From Asticcacaulis excentricus CB 48 (lineage in GTDB: Bacteria; Pseudomonadota; Alphaproteobacteria; Caulobacterales; Caulobacteraceae), in NCBI RefSeq assembly GCF_000175215.2, contig NC_014816.1, positions 62,001-126,000 of the forward strand: a stretch of DNA of 64,000 bases. Reading direction: 5' to 3'. Both the position numbers and the translations under genes were made by a program. Numbering within the stretch: position 1 is the first letter of the stretch; the number at the start of each line of letters is the position of its first letter. Positions 54,771 through 63,071 of this stretch are shown here, in pieces. A model generated the notes under the pieces. It worked only from the letters and a program-made list of their open reading frames with translations. It had not been told where the DNA came from and ran no database searches.

Positions 54771-55280
54771 CTACACGTCCGAAAAGTCTATAACCCGGTA
54801 GTCGCGACGCAGCTTGTCCAGAAAGAGCCGGAAATCGCCCTGATCGAGCGCTGTGGTCGCCGTATTGATCAGCGGGTGGAAGTTGACAATCTCAGCTTCA
54901 TAAAGCCGCTGATCAAGGATAAATTTGACGTTATGCTCAGGGTCGTTGATCAGGGCCAGCGCGGTCACCGAACCCGGTCGCACGCCGAGCGCCTGATACA
55001 AGCGCTCCTCAGACCCAAAACTCAGACGCCCGGAGCCGATGACTTTCGGCAGGGCTTTCAGATTGATCTGTGTCTGCTGTTCGGCGCTGATGAGCCACAA
55101 TTGCCCCTTATCGTCCTTCAGGAACAGATTTTTGGTGTGGGCACCAGGGAGACTATCCTTAATCCCTTCGCCCTCACCGACGCGAAACACCGCCTCATGC
55201 TCAGTGGTCCGCGGCAACAGGCCCCAGCCGTTTAGGGCTTGAAGCAAGGTGCTTTGCGTATAAAAGCTGTTTTCGGTCAT
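54771..55280 (-). CDS. Prolyl-tRNA deacylase (YbaK/ProX-type editing protein)
   Basis: A 169-residue free-standing editing domain that hydrolyses mischarged Ala-tRNA(Pro). It shows HEAVFRVGEGEGIKDSLPGAHTKNLFLKDDKG in outline (the lysine in KNLF is the catalytic signature), ISAEQQTQINLKAL, GSGRLSFGSEERLYQALGVRPGSVTALALIND, and FHPLINTATTAL. Length matches ProXp-ala. The ROK regulator gene begins immediately after its stop. Confidence 0.9.
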   Translation of the reverse strand: MTENSFYTQSTLLQALNGWGLLPRTTEHEAVFRVGEGEGIKDSLPGAHTKNLFLKDDKGQLWLISAEQQTQINLKALPKVIGSGRLSFGSEERLYQALGVRPGSVTALALINDPEHNVKFILDQRLYEAEIVNFHPLINTATTALDQGDFRLFLDKLRRDYRVIDFSDV

Positions 55281-55309
55281 TCGTCGCGTTTACAGGAGCC
55301 CGAAGCGTA

Positions 55310-56065
55310 ATGGAATTGGAATGTTTTGTCGTTCAGGCCGGCCCGCGTGAAATCATCCCCGGCCGCACCGACCGCGACTGGATGGATGCGTTTTCCAACC
55401 GCTTCCCCTATCGTTGCCTGCCGCTCACCATGGCCAATTCGACGGGGTGGGAGCTGCTGGTACCCGAAGATATCACCATCGAATGGAACGGCGGTAAGCT
55501 GGCCAGCGACATTATCATCACCGCCGACCGTCCCGGCGTACACGTCGAACACTTTGTGCAGAGCCATTTCAGCCAGGGCATCGTCACCTTCCATACGGGT
55601 TATCTCTTCCGCACGCCTCCGGGCTTTGCCCTGTGGGCTACAGGGGCACCCAACCACGTTAAGGACGGTATCGCGCCCCTTACCGGCCTGATCGAAACCG
55701 ACTGGCTGCCGTTTCCATTCACGATGAACTGGCGATTTACGCGGCCGGGCATCGTGCATTTCCAGAAGGGCGAACCTTTTTGCTTCATCAATGTCATCGA
55801 GCATCGCAAGACCGATGAGGTCCAGCCGGTGGTCAAGTCGATCGAGGCGGATCCGGACCTCCTGGAACAGTTCAAGGCGTGGTCGGAAAGCCGCGCCAAG
55901 TTTAATGAGAGCCTCGTCAACCGCGACCCGGCGGCTATCAAACAGGCCTGGCAGAAATTTTATCACAAGGGTGAGTTGCCGGATCAGTCCGAAGCCCCGC
56001 TGGAGCATATGAACCGCCGCCGGGTGAACCCGGTACGCTACGAGGGCATCGAAGAACCGAAATGA
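55310..56065 (+). CDS. DUF6065 family protein
   Basis: A 251-residue protein with no signal peptide. It opens MELECFVVQAGPREIIPGR, has a central hydrophobic stretch GYLFRTPPGFALWATGAPNHVKDGI and the segment LIETDWLPFPFTMNWRFTRPG, and a helical Arg/Lys-rich C-terminus. I recognise the pattern of DUF6065 proteins, of unknown function. It is divergent from the deacylase gene (29 bp between starts) and ends at a bidirectional terminator. Confidence 0.75.
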   Translation: MELECFVVQAGPREIIPGRTDRDWMDAFSNRFPYRCLPLTMANSTGWELLVPEDITIEWNGGKLASDIIITADRPGVHVEHFVQSHFSQGIVTFHTGYLFRTPPGFALWATGAPNHVKDGIAPLTGLIETDWLPFPFTMNWRFTRPGIVHFQKGEPFCFINVIEHRKTDEVQPVVKSIEADPDLLEQFKAWSESRAKFNESLVNRDPAAIKQAWQKFYHKGELPDQSEAPLEHMNRRRVNPVRYEGIEEPK

Positions 56066-56093
56066 AAAAGGGAGCCTTTCGGCTCCCTTTTTT
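56065..56093. terminator. Bidirectional terminator
   Basis: AAAAAGGGAGCC pairs with GGCTCCCTTTTT around a TTTC loop (12-bp stem), with A-run and T-run on the two sides. It separates the convergent DUF6065 and lipoprotein genes and can serve both strands. Confidence 0.88.
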
Positions 56094-56634
56094 AACGACG
56101 TTCCGTACCCGGACGAACGATGCGCGGGTCGAGATTCTGTTTCACCTCTCGCGCGTCATAAGCATTGGGATCGTTCGGTTTTTCACCCTTCCCGAAGATG
56201 ACCTCGGCCGAGGTTTCATAGCGGTAGAAGGTCGTCTGATCCTCTTCCCAGGCACCCCACGAGCCCCACGCGCCGCGATAATAGCGGTAGTAGAAACCAC
56301 CATAAAGTCGCGGGAACGGGTCGCGATAGGTGGTGCTGGTCGTGCGATCTTCCTTGGTGTTGCGGCCGACCAGGCTGAACCAATCATAACCGTTCTCCAG
56401 CGCCAGCTCCGCCGCTCGATAGAGCATATAGTCTTCGACCGTCTCACGCGAGGTCGAGGAATTGCCGGAAAATTTCAGTCGGTAGCGATTGGCTTCGATC
56501 CGCTGGTCGGAATAGCCACGCGCCAGAGACGAAGACGGGTCACCGGTCACGGGCTGATAAGGGGTGGGGGTCGCACACGCGGCCAGCGTTACCAGAGAGA
56601 CGCCAAGCGCGGCCCCAATCATCATCTTACGCAT
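56092..56634 (-). CDS. CC0125/CC1285-family lipoprotein
   Basis: A 180-residue lipoprotein with signal peptide MRKMMIGAALGVSLVTLAAC (lipid cysteine at 20). The mature part has GYSDQRIEANRYRLKFSGNS, TSRETVEDYMLYRAAELALENGYDWF, which I know as the Caulobacterales family named after CC0125 and CC1285. A Tyr/Gly-rich stretch (GGFYYRYYRGAWGSWG) follows. Function unknown, probably envelope. The ATG at 56634 starts the signal peptide; the frame is open to 56730. Confidence 0.85.
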   Translation of the reverse strand: MRKMMIGAALGVSLVTLAACATPTPYQPVTGDPSSSLARGYSDQRIEANRYRLKFSGNSSTSRETVEDYMLYRAAELALENGYDWFSLVGRNTKEDRTTSTTYRDPFPRLYGGFYYRYYRGAWGSWGAWEEDQTTFYRYETSAEVIFGKGEKPNDPNAYDAREVKQNLDPRIVRPGTERR

Positions 56635-56755
56635 GGTCTTAACACTCAACTCCCTGTGAAAAAGCCCCGATTGGCAAGGGAGTATTGAGCCTCCACTATC
56701 AAACGTCAATGTGGCTTTAATACGCCACACAGACCGTTGCAGATCGGCATGACAC

Positions 56756-57649
56756 TCAATTGGTGTAGGTTTTCATCAGCGTAGCGACCCAGTCGATAAA
56801 AACCCGCACGCGTCGTGCCAGGTGTCGTCGCTGCGGGTAGATCAGCGATACAGGCAAGGCGTCGGCCACATAGGCGGGCAGTATTTCGATCAGTCGGCCC
56901 TGCGCCACATGCTCGGTCATGCCTACACGTGGCGCCTGAACGATACCCAGACCCGCCAGTGCCGCGTGACGATAGGCCTCAGAATTGTTGACCGTCACCA
57001 CACCCTCCATAGCCATGGTTTGCCATTGGGTGCCGTCGGAATAATCAAAGCCGTCAGGGCGCGCACCCATCTGGGTCACATAATGGATCAGCCGGTGACC
57101 TTTCAGATCCTCAAGCGTTCGCGGCGTACCCCACCGCGCCAGATATTCCGGGCTGGCGAAGTTGCCCATGGACAGCTTGCCCAAAGCGCGGACGGTCAGG
57201 CCGGTATCGCTGAGGGTGCCCACTCTTATCACGCAGTCAAAGCCTTCGCGCACAATATCGACGATGCGATCCGTCGAAGAGAGTTCAACACGCAGGTCCG
57301 GATGACGCTCAAGCAGTAGCGGCAGATTGGGGATCACTAGGGATTGCGCCACCGGTATCGGCATATCGACCCGAATACGTCCGCTCACGCTACGCGTCTG
57401 AAAGAGACCGGACAGGTCATCTGCGTCGGCCAGAAGGTCTTTAGCCCGTTCGTAAAAAAGCTGACCATCGTGGGTGAGTTGCACACGTCGTGTGGTGCGA
57501 TAGAGGAGCTGTGTCCCCAGATGCGCCTCTAACGTTTGCACCGCGGTTGATACCGTGGCCTTAGGCAAGCCAAGCGTTTCCGACGCCTGAGAGAAGGACG
57601 ACAGTTCCGCTACGCGGGTGAAGATCCGCAGGGCATCTAATCGCAGCAT
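56756..57649 (-). CDS. LysR-family transcriptional regulator
   Basis: A 297-residue regulator with the N-terminal winged HTH (LRIFTRVAELSSFSQASETLGLPKATVSTAVQTLEAHLG in outline) and a substrate-binding C-terminal domain of the CrgA-like type (RIRVDMPIPVAQSLVIPNLPLLLERHP). GAGGG precedes the ATG at 57649. It is divergent from an SDR oxidoreductase gene, and a palindrome lies between them, so it probably controls that gene. Confidence 0.93.
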   Translation of the reverse strand: MLRLDALRIFTRVAELSSFSQASETLGLPKATVSTAVQTLEAHLGTQLLYRTTRRVQLTHDGQLFYERAKDLLADADDLSGLFQTRSVSGRIRVDMPIPVAQSLVIPNLPLLLERHPDLRVELSSTDRIVDIVREGFDCVIRVGTLSDTGLTVRALGKLSMGNFASPEYLARWGTPRTLEDLKGHRLIHYVTQMGARPDGFDYSDGTQWQTMAMEGVVTVNNSEAYRHAALAGLGIVQAPRVGMTEHVAQGRLIEILPAYVADALPVSLIYPQRRHLARRVRVFIDWVATLMKTYTN

Positions 57650-57660
57650 AAGCCCTCTAT

Positions 57661-57678
57661 TGTTCATTCAATTGAACA
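57661..57678. promoter_or_regulatory. Palindromic operator candidate between lysR and SDR genes
   Basis: TGTTCATTCAATTGAACA: inverted repeat TGTTCA/TGAACA around six bases, 12 bp upstream of the LysR start codon. It has the T-N11-A spacing typical of LysR boxes. Binding is inferred. Confidence 0.45.
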
Positions 57679-57760
57679 GCGTGGTCAGATTTCTCTGATT
57701 TATTCAACATCAACGTTCACCTAAGTGTCAGTCATTCGCTTTCACATAGGAGAGATTGTC

Positions 57761-58510
57761 ATGACCATCGCACTCATCACCGGCGGCAGCCGGGGCCTCG
57801 GCCGCAACGCCGCCCTGCATCTGGCCCGCGACGGGGTGGACGTCATCTTCACCTTTCGCTCGAACCTCACAGAGGCTCAGAGCCTCGTGGCCGAAGTCGA
57901 AGCCTTGGGCCGCCGTGCCGTGGGCTTGCCTCTGGATGTCGGAGATACGTTAGGATTCGCCCCCTTCATGACACGGGTTCAGGAAACCCTGACCGCCTGG
58001 GGCGAAGACCGTTTCGATTATCTGGTCAACAATGCCGGCACTGGCGTTCATGCCAGCTTTGCCGATACCACCGAAGCGCAATTCGACGAATTGGTGAATG
58101 TGCACTTCAAGGGCCCGTTCTTCCTTACGCAGGCTCTGCTGCCCCTGATACGCGACGGTGGGCGCATCCTCAATGTCTCTTCCGGTCTGGCGCGCTTCGC
58201 CCTGCCGGGTTACGCCGCCTACGCGTCGATGAAGGGAGCGATGGAGGTGCTGACGCGTTACCAGGCTAAGGAATTGGGCGCCCGCGGCATTGCCGTCAAT
58301 ATCCTCGCTCCGGGGGCGATAGAAACGGATTTCGGCGGCGGGGCTGTGCGTGACAATGCGGGACTGAATGCCTTTGTGGCGGCAAATACGGCATTGGGTC
58401 GTGTGGGTCTGCCCGACGATATTGGAGGTGTCGTCGCGGCCATTCTGTCGCCCGGCAGCCGTTGGATCAATGCGCAGCGGATCGAGGCATCGGGCGGCAT
58501 GTTCCTTTAA
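57761..58510 (+). CDS. Short-chain dehydrogenase/reductase
   Basis: A 249-residue NAD(P)-dependent oxidoreductase of the classical SDR type. Motifs: TGGSRGLG cofactor loop, LVNNAGTG, and the active site with NVSSGL and YAAYASMKGAMEV (Tyr-x3-Lys). The ending GSRWINAQRIEASGGMFL is typical of 3-oxoacyl-ACP-reductase-like members. AGGAGA precedes the ATG at 57761. Divergent from the LysR gene; substrate unknown. Confidence 0.93.
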   Translation: MTIALITGGSRGLGRNAALHLARDGVDVIFTFRSNLTEAQSLVAEVEALGRRAVGLPLDVGDTLGFAPFMTRVQETLTAWGEDRFDYLVNNAGTGVHASFADTTEAQFDELVNVHFKGPFFLTQALLPLIRDGGRILNVSSGLARFALPGYAAYASMKGAMEVLTRYQAKELGARGIAVNILAPGAIETDFGGGAVRDNAGLNAFVAANTALGRVGLPDDIGGVVAAILSPGSRWINAQRIEASGGMFL

Positions 58511-59244
58511 TCAAGAGCCTGATGCGCACCCGGTTCGCCCTTAAGCCAGTAACCAGAGGCCTTGATCCCCTTCGGATTGAGGCCTTTGTCATGCAGATGG
58601 GACCGCACCATTTTGGCCCAATGCGCCTCTCCGGCGACCCAAACCAGAGCGTCTTCGGGCAGGGTCAGGGCGTTAATTGCAATGAGTACATCATCGGCTT
58701 GCGCGCGATAAAGCCAGCGAATGTCCGCCTTGGCCTGGGTGATCCAGGTCTGACGCTCAGCCGCATTTTCGACCACGGCCAGAACGGTTATAGGCTGACC
58801 CGCCGGGGCGGTTTCCAGGCGTCGCCCAATAGCGGGCAGGGCCGTTTCATCGCCGATCAGGAGATAGTGAGCGAACGCATCCGGCCACACCTGCGAGCCG
58901 CGCGGGCCGCCAATGTGGAGGATTTCGCCGATCTGCGCTTGTAACGCCCATTGGGTGGCCGGACCCGCCGGTTCATGCAGAGCAAAATCGAGGGTCAGAA
59001 GGCCCTTGCTCACATCAAAGGCGCGCGGCGTATAGTCGCGCATAACCGGCGTGTCCCCGCCTTGCGGGTCAGGGAACAAAAGCTTCACATGGTCATCAAA
59101 ACCTAGCGACTGAAACCCCTCCAGATCGCCACTCAGAACCAGACGCAGCATATGCGGCGTCAGCCGGATGCGCTCAGCCACGCGCAGTTCGCGGCGGCGC
59201 AGGTCGAAGCGAACGCGCAAAGGTGTGCGGTTGTCTTCGGCCAT
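58507..59244 (-). CDS. Siderophore-interacting protein (FAD-binding ferric reductase)
   Basis: A 245-residue flavoprotein of the ViuB/SIP type that reduces ferric siderophores in the cytoplasm. The FAD region has RLTPHMLRLVLSGDLEGF and MRDYTPRAFD (the RxYTxR flavin motif), followed by ATQWALQAQIGEILHIGGPRGS, the nucleotide region YLLIGDETALPAIGRRLE, and VWVAGEAHWAKMVRSHL near the end. The start at 59244 lies 1 bp after the PadR gene stop, so the two are coupled. Iron control is likely but no Fur box was identified. Confidence 0.9.
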   Translation of the reverse strand: MAEDNRTPLRVRFDLRRRELRVAERIRLTPHMLRLVLSGDLEGFQSLGFDDHVKLLFPDPQGGDTPVMRDYTPRAFDVSKGLLTLDFALHEPAGPATQWALQAQIGEILHIGGPRGSQVWPDAFAHYLLIGDETALPAIGRRLETAPAGQPITVLAVVENAAERQTWITQAKADIRWLYRAQADDVLIAINALTLPEDALVWVAGEAHWAKMVRSHLHDKGLNPKGIKASGYWLKGEPGAHQALD

Positions 59245-59245
59245 C

Positions 59246-59818
59246 TCACGACCTCTCGATACGGCGGGCCAGATCGTCGATACCATCGACAATAGCGTGC
59301 AGTTCATCCTGCGTTAGCGGGCGGGCCGCTCGATTGCGCAGAGCCGCCTTGAGATTGTCCATCGCGCGAAAGATGGGCGCGAAGTCCGGACCCTCCGGGG
59401 CGCTTTGCGGGGCCTCGGTAAACAGACGCTCTACCTCTTCGGCGCGTTCAGCCAAAAAGGCCGTACCCGCTTCGGTAATGGTTGCGACCTTGCGGCCTTC
59501 GGTGTCGGGGGTGATGGTGATAAAGCCGCCGTCTTCCAGCCAGCTCAGAGCCGGATAGACAATGCCTGGCGACGGCGCATACTGACCGTTGAACCGGTCG
59601 TCGATGGCACGGATCAATTCATAGCCGTGACTGGGCTTCTCGCTGATCAGGCTGAGCAACACCAGCCGCAAGCCGCCATGCCCGAAACCGCGACCACCAC
59701 GCCCGCCCCGGCCATGCCGACCGGGTCCGCGCTCACCAAACGGGCCGCCGCGGCCCTCTTCGGGCCAGCCGCGATGATGACCACCGCCTCGCCCGCGTCC
59801 AAAGGGAAAGTCCCTCAT
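59246..59818 (-). CDS. PadR-family transcriptional regulator
   Basis: A 190-residue regulator. The first 45 residues are Gly/Arg/His-rich (HHRGW, GRHGRGGRGGRGFGHGG) and could bind metal or nucleic acid. The winged-helix domain follows: LLSLISEKPSHGYELIRAIDDRFNGQYAPSPGIVYPALSWLEDGGFI in outline, the classical PadR pattern. A helical C-terminus completes it. It is directly upstream of the siderophore-interacting gene, which it probably regulates. Confidence 0.92.
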   Translation of the reverse strand: MRDFPFGRGRGGGHHRGWPEEGRGGPFGERGPGRHGRGGRGGRGFGHGGLRLVLLSLISEKPSHGYELIRAIDDRFNGQYAPSPGIVYPALSWLEDGGFITITPDTEGRKVATITEAGTAFLAERAEEVERLFTEAPQSAPEGPDFAPIFRAMDNLKAALRNRAARPLTQDELHAIVDGIDDLARRIERS

Positions 59819-59890
59819 GATTCAGATACCTTTCTGAGTTTGCATACCTATCAGGATCACGATGAAGTTCGGGTGTCTCTGATACAATTT

Positions 59891-59900
59891 AGATATATCT
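59891..59900. promoter_or_regulatory. AGATATATCT palindrome before padR
   Basis: A perfect 10-bp palindrome about 73 bp upstream of the PadR start codon, in an AT-rich promoter-like stretch. PadR proteins often bind short AT-rich inverted repeats in their own promoters. Role inferred. Confidence 0.4.
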
Positions 59901-59984
59901 GAATTATGTTTGAAATAAGGCTGATATTCTTCCTCCCTACACCGCCTGCGGCTTTAGGCTGTTCGTTATAGAAGAGCGTTCTGG

Positions 59985-60375
59985 ATGATGAGTTTCAAGG
60001 TCACGCCGCAAGGGGCTTTCGCGGTATTTATTCTGACCAAGGAAACCATGGCCCACATGAGGGGCAAAAACGGCGACATCATCTCTCTGACGCAAACACC
60101 AAATGGCGGCTTGAGACTGACGCCCTATGATCCGGATTTTGAGCGCCAGATGCCGCTGACTTAGCTGCCGCCTATGAATTGGGCATCGCCAAAAATCGCG
60201 GCTTTAGCGATGGCAACCGGCGCACAGCATGGATGGTGGCACGTCTATTCTGGCCGACAATGGCTATCGGCTGAGCTTCGATAAAAGGGACGCTATCCGC
60301 ACCGTCAAAGATGTAGCCGGCGGCAAAGTTTCGGAAACCGAACCGGCGAAGCGGTTTCGCGCGCGCTTGGCTTAA
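59985..60375 (+). pseudogene. Degraded AbrB-type antitoxin joined to a Doc toxin tail
   Basis: Bases 59985-60164 encode 59 residues like the AbrB/MazE-type antidote of Doc modules (FILTKETMAHM, GDIISLTQTPNGGLRLTPYDPDFERQM). From about 60155 a different frame reads DLAAAYELGIAKN and GFSDGNRRTAWMVARLF, then after a one-base shift LADNGYRLSFDKRDAIRTV and FRARLA to TAA at 60375: the C-terminal half of a Fic/Doc toxin. The middle of the locus is deleted, the catalytic HPF histidine is replaced (RGF), and there is a frameshift, so it is inactive. It overlaps rimM by 4 bp. Confidence 0.75.
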
Positions 60376-60914
60376 TCCAATGCGTCTTGATCTGTCTCCA
60401 GCGGCTCATTTACCACCACCTCTTGCGGCGGGGAAATCACCACATAGCCCGCGCCGATATTCACCTCCGGCACGTTTTCGCGGGTGAACATCAGGTAGTA
60501 GCTGGCGCCGCCTTTGGGCTGGATGTCGAGCAGATCGCCGGCGCCGAAATCCTCAACGCCTTTAAGCCGTCCGATCACCGACCCGTCAGTGCTACGCACC
60601 TCAAGGCCGATCAGGTCGGTGATATAGAAATCGTCTTCGTCCTCGACTTCGGGCAGGTCTTCACGGCGCACATAGAGTTTCAGCCCCTTGAGCGCGTCGG
60701 CCTTATCCTTATCGCTGATGCCTTCGGCTTTAACGACCAGAGCGCCCTTATGGACACGCGCCGCCGTAATAACCAGCGCGGGTTCGCCGCGCGGGTTATA
60801 CAGGGGATTATACTCCAGAACGCTTAGCGGATCATCCATATGACTGATCAGCTTGAATTCGCCACGCACGCCAAAGCTGGCGGCGACCTGGGCCACGAAC
60901 ACCAGTTCCGTCAT
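60372..60914 (-). CDS. rimM: Ribosome maturation factor RimM
   Basis: A 180-residue 30S assembly factor with an N-terminal RimM barrel (VAQVAASFGVRGEFKLISHMDDP) and a PRC-barrel C-terminus (FYITDLIGLEVRSTDGSVIGRLKGVEDFGAGDLLDI in outline). Normal length with an acidic tail. It is usually encoded between rpsP and trmD, but here it follows an aldolase gene with a 1-bp overlap (TGATG), and no rpsP or trmD is seen. Confidence 0.94.
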   Translation of the reverse strand: MTELVFVAQVAASFGVRGEFKLISHMDDPLSVLEYNPLYNPRGEPALVITAARVHKGALVVKAEGISDKDKADALKGLKLYVRREDLPEVEDEDDFYITDLIGLEVRSTDGSVIGRLKGVEDFGAGDLLDIQPKGGASYYLMFTRENVPEVNIGAGYVVISPPQEVVVNEPLETDQDALD

Positions 60915-61567
60915 CAGAGAATGCTTTGACCCGTGCTGGCCCAGTCGGCGAGGAAGGTTTCCAGACCCTTATCGGTCAGGTCATGCTGGAACATGGCCTT
61001 GATGACCGCCGGCGGCAGGGTGGCGCAATCGGCTCCGGCAATGGCGGCCTGAGCGACGTGAGTGGTGTTGCGCAAAGACGCTGCCAAAATGGCCGTTTCG
61101 AACTCATAATTGTCGAACACGGTGCGAATGTCGCGGATGAGCTGCATGCCGTCTTCGCCACGATCATCGAGGCGTCCGACGAAGGGCGACACGAAGGTGG
61201 CCCCGGCTTTTGCCGCCAAAAGCGCCTGCGTCACCGAGAAACACAAGGTGACATTGGTCATGAGACCCTGATCAGAAAAGACGCGCGTGGCTTTCAGGCC
61301 ATCGACGGTCAGCGGCACCTTGATCACCACATTGTCGGCGATCTTGGCGAGCTTTTCGCCTTCAGCGACCATCTGATCGAATTCTGTGGCCGCGACCTCG
61401 GCCGAGACCGGGCCATCGATCATGGCGCAGATTTCCTTGGTGACCTCAAGGATATTGCGGCCCGATTTGGCGATGAGGGTCGGATTGGTGGTCACGCCGT
61501 CGATCAGGCCCGTATCATTGAGTTCGGCCAGAAGCGCGGTGTCGGCGGTGTCGGCAAAGATCAGCAT
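60914..61567 (-). CDS. fsa: Fructose-6-phosphate aldolase / transaldolase-like protein
   Basis: A 217-residue short transaldolase-family enzyme. It begins MLIFADTADTALLAEL, has DGVTTNPTLIAKSG, VVIKVPLTVDGLKA (the Schiff-base lysine in the IKVP motif), NVTLCFSVTQALLAAKAGATFVSPFVGRLDDRG in outline. Whether it acts as transaldolase or fructose-6-phosphate aldolase is not decided by sequence alone. It overlaps rimM by 1 bp. Confidence 0.92.
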   Translation of the reverse strand: MLIFADTADTALLAELNDTGLIDGVTTNPTLIAKSGRNILEVTKEICAMIDGPVSAEVAATEFDQMVAEGEKLAKIADNVVIKVPLTVDGLKATRVFSDQGLMTNVTLCFSVTQALLAAKAGATFVSPFVGRLDDRGEDGMQLIRDIRTVFDNYEFETAILAASLRNTTHVAQAAIAGADCATLPPAVIKAMFQHDLTDKGLETFLADWASTGQSIL

Positions 61568-61658
61568 GGTTTTTCCTTGGGCGTCTTTGTGTTTGGAGGC
61601 ATTTGCGTGTATGAGGCCGCATTAATCCGTATAACAGAGCAAGTTCAAGTTTTTTTGC

Positions 61659-63071
61659 ATGAGTAACGCCCCCGCCGCTTCTGACGCCCCCAAGGTTGGT
61701 TTTGTCTCGCTTGGCTGCCCCAAGGCGCTGGTCGATTCCGAACGCATACTGACGCGCCTAAAAGGCGAAGGCTATGCCACGGCCGCCGAATATGCCGGAG
61801 CCGATGTGGTGGTGGTGAATACCTGCGGCTTTCTGGATTCGGCACGCGACGAAAGTCTGAACGCCATCGGTGAAGCTCTGGCCGAAAACGGCAAGGTCGT
61901 GGTGACCGGCTGTCTGGGGGCCGAGGCTGACCTGATCCGCGAACGCTTTCCCAATGTCGCCGCCGTCACCGGGGCGCATCAGTACGAAGAGGTGATGGAG
62001 GCGGTGCGCCGCATCGTCCCGGCCAAACCCGACCCCTTCCGCCCGCTGGTGCCGGAGAATGATCCGGGCGTGCGACTGACACCAAAACATTATGCCTATC
62101 TGAAGATTTCCGAGGGCTGCGACCACCGCTGTTCTTTCTGTATCATTCCGTCTCTGCGTGGTGATCTGGCTTCGCGCCCGGTCGACGAGGTCTTACGCGA
62201 AGCGGAGGTTCTGGCGGCCAACGGCGTTAAGGAACTGTTGGTCGTGTCGCAGGACACCTCCGCCTATGGGCTCGATATCCGCTATGCCGAGGGCCGCTGG
62301 CGCAACGACTATTACAAGGCTTCGTTTGAAGACCTGTCGCGGGGTCTGGGTGAGCTGGGCATTTGGGTGCGGATGCACTATGTCTATCCCTACCCGCACG
62401 TGAACAGCGTCATCCCGCTGATGGCCGAAGGCAAGATCCTGCCCTATCTGGACATTCCCTTCCAGCACGCCAGCCCAAAAGTGCTGAAGGCCATGCGCCG
62501 CCCAGGTAATCAGGATAAGACGCTGGACCGCATCCTGAGCTGGCGCGAAATCTGCCCCGACCTGACCCTGCGTTCGACCTTCGTGGTCGGCTTCCCCGGT
62601 GAGACCGAAGCCGATTTCAATCTGTTGCTCGACTGGCTGGAAGCGGCGCAGATTGACCGCGTCGGGGCCTTTGCCTACGAAAACGTCGAGGGGGCCGCCG
62701 CGCGCGACTTGCCCGACCACGTGCCGGAAGAGGTCAAGCAGGACCGTCTGGCGCGTTTCATGGCGGTTGCCTCGCGCATCTCGGCGCAAAAGCTCCAAAA
62801 TAAGGTCGGTCAGGTGGTCGATGTTCTGGTGGACGAAATCCGCTCAGACGGCGTCGCTGTGGCCCGCACAAAGGGCGACGCCCCGGAAATCGACGGCCAT
62901 ATTTACCTGAAAGGCTTTACCGGCTTGAGCGCCGGGGACTATGCGAAAGCTAAGGTGACGCGCGCCGATGCCTACGACCTGTGGGGTGAGCCGGAGGGGC
63001 TGATCAAGCTCAACCGCGTGCCGACCGCGCGTCCAGCAGGCCGCACGCACCGCCTGATTTCGCGAATTTAA
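61659..63071 (+). CDS. rimO: Ribosomal protein S12 methylthiotransferase RimO
   Basis: A 470-residue radical-SAM enzyme that adds a methylthio group to a conserved Asp of ribosomal protein S12. The N-terminal MTTase domain has GFVSLGCPKALVDSE and NTCGFLDSARDES with cysteines for the auxiliary cluster. The radical-SAM motif CDHRCSFCIIP lies near residues 153-160. A C-terminal TRAM-like domain (VDVLVDE, YLKGFTGLSAGDYAKAKV) completes it. The tail overlaps the convergent acetyltransferase gene by 4 bp. Confidence 0.96.
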   Translation: MSNAPAASDAPKVGFVSLGCPKALVDSERILTRLKGEGYATAAEYAGADVVVVNTCGFLDSARDESLNAIGEALAENGKVVVTGCLGAEADLIRERFPNVAAVTGAHQYEEVMEAVRRIVPAKPDPFRPLVPENDPGVRLTPKHYAYLKISEGCDHRCSFCIIPSLRGDLASRPVDEVLREAEVLAANGVKELLVVSQDTSAYGLDIRYAEGRWRNDYYKASFEDLSRGLGELGIWVRMHYVYPYPHVNSVIPLMAEGKILPYLDIPFQHASPKVLKAMRRPGNQDKTLDRILSWREICPDLTLRSTFVVGFPGETEADFNLLLDWLEAAQIDRVGAFAYENVEGAAARDLPDHVPEEVKQDRLARFMAVASRISAQKLQNKVGQVVDVLVDEIRSDGVAVARTKGDAPEIDGHIYLKGFTGLSAGDYAKAKVTRADAYDLWGEPEGLIKLNRVPTARPAGRTHRLISRI

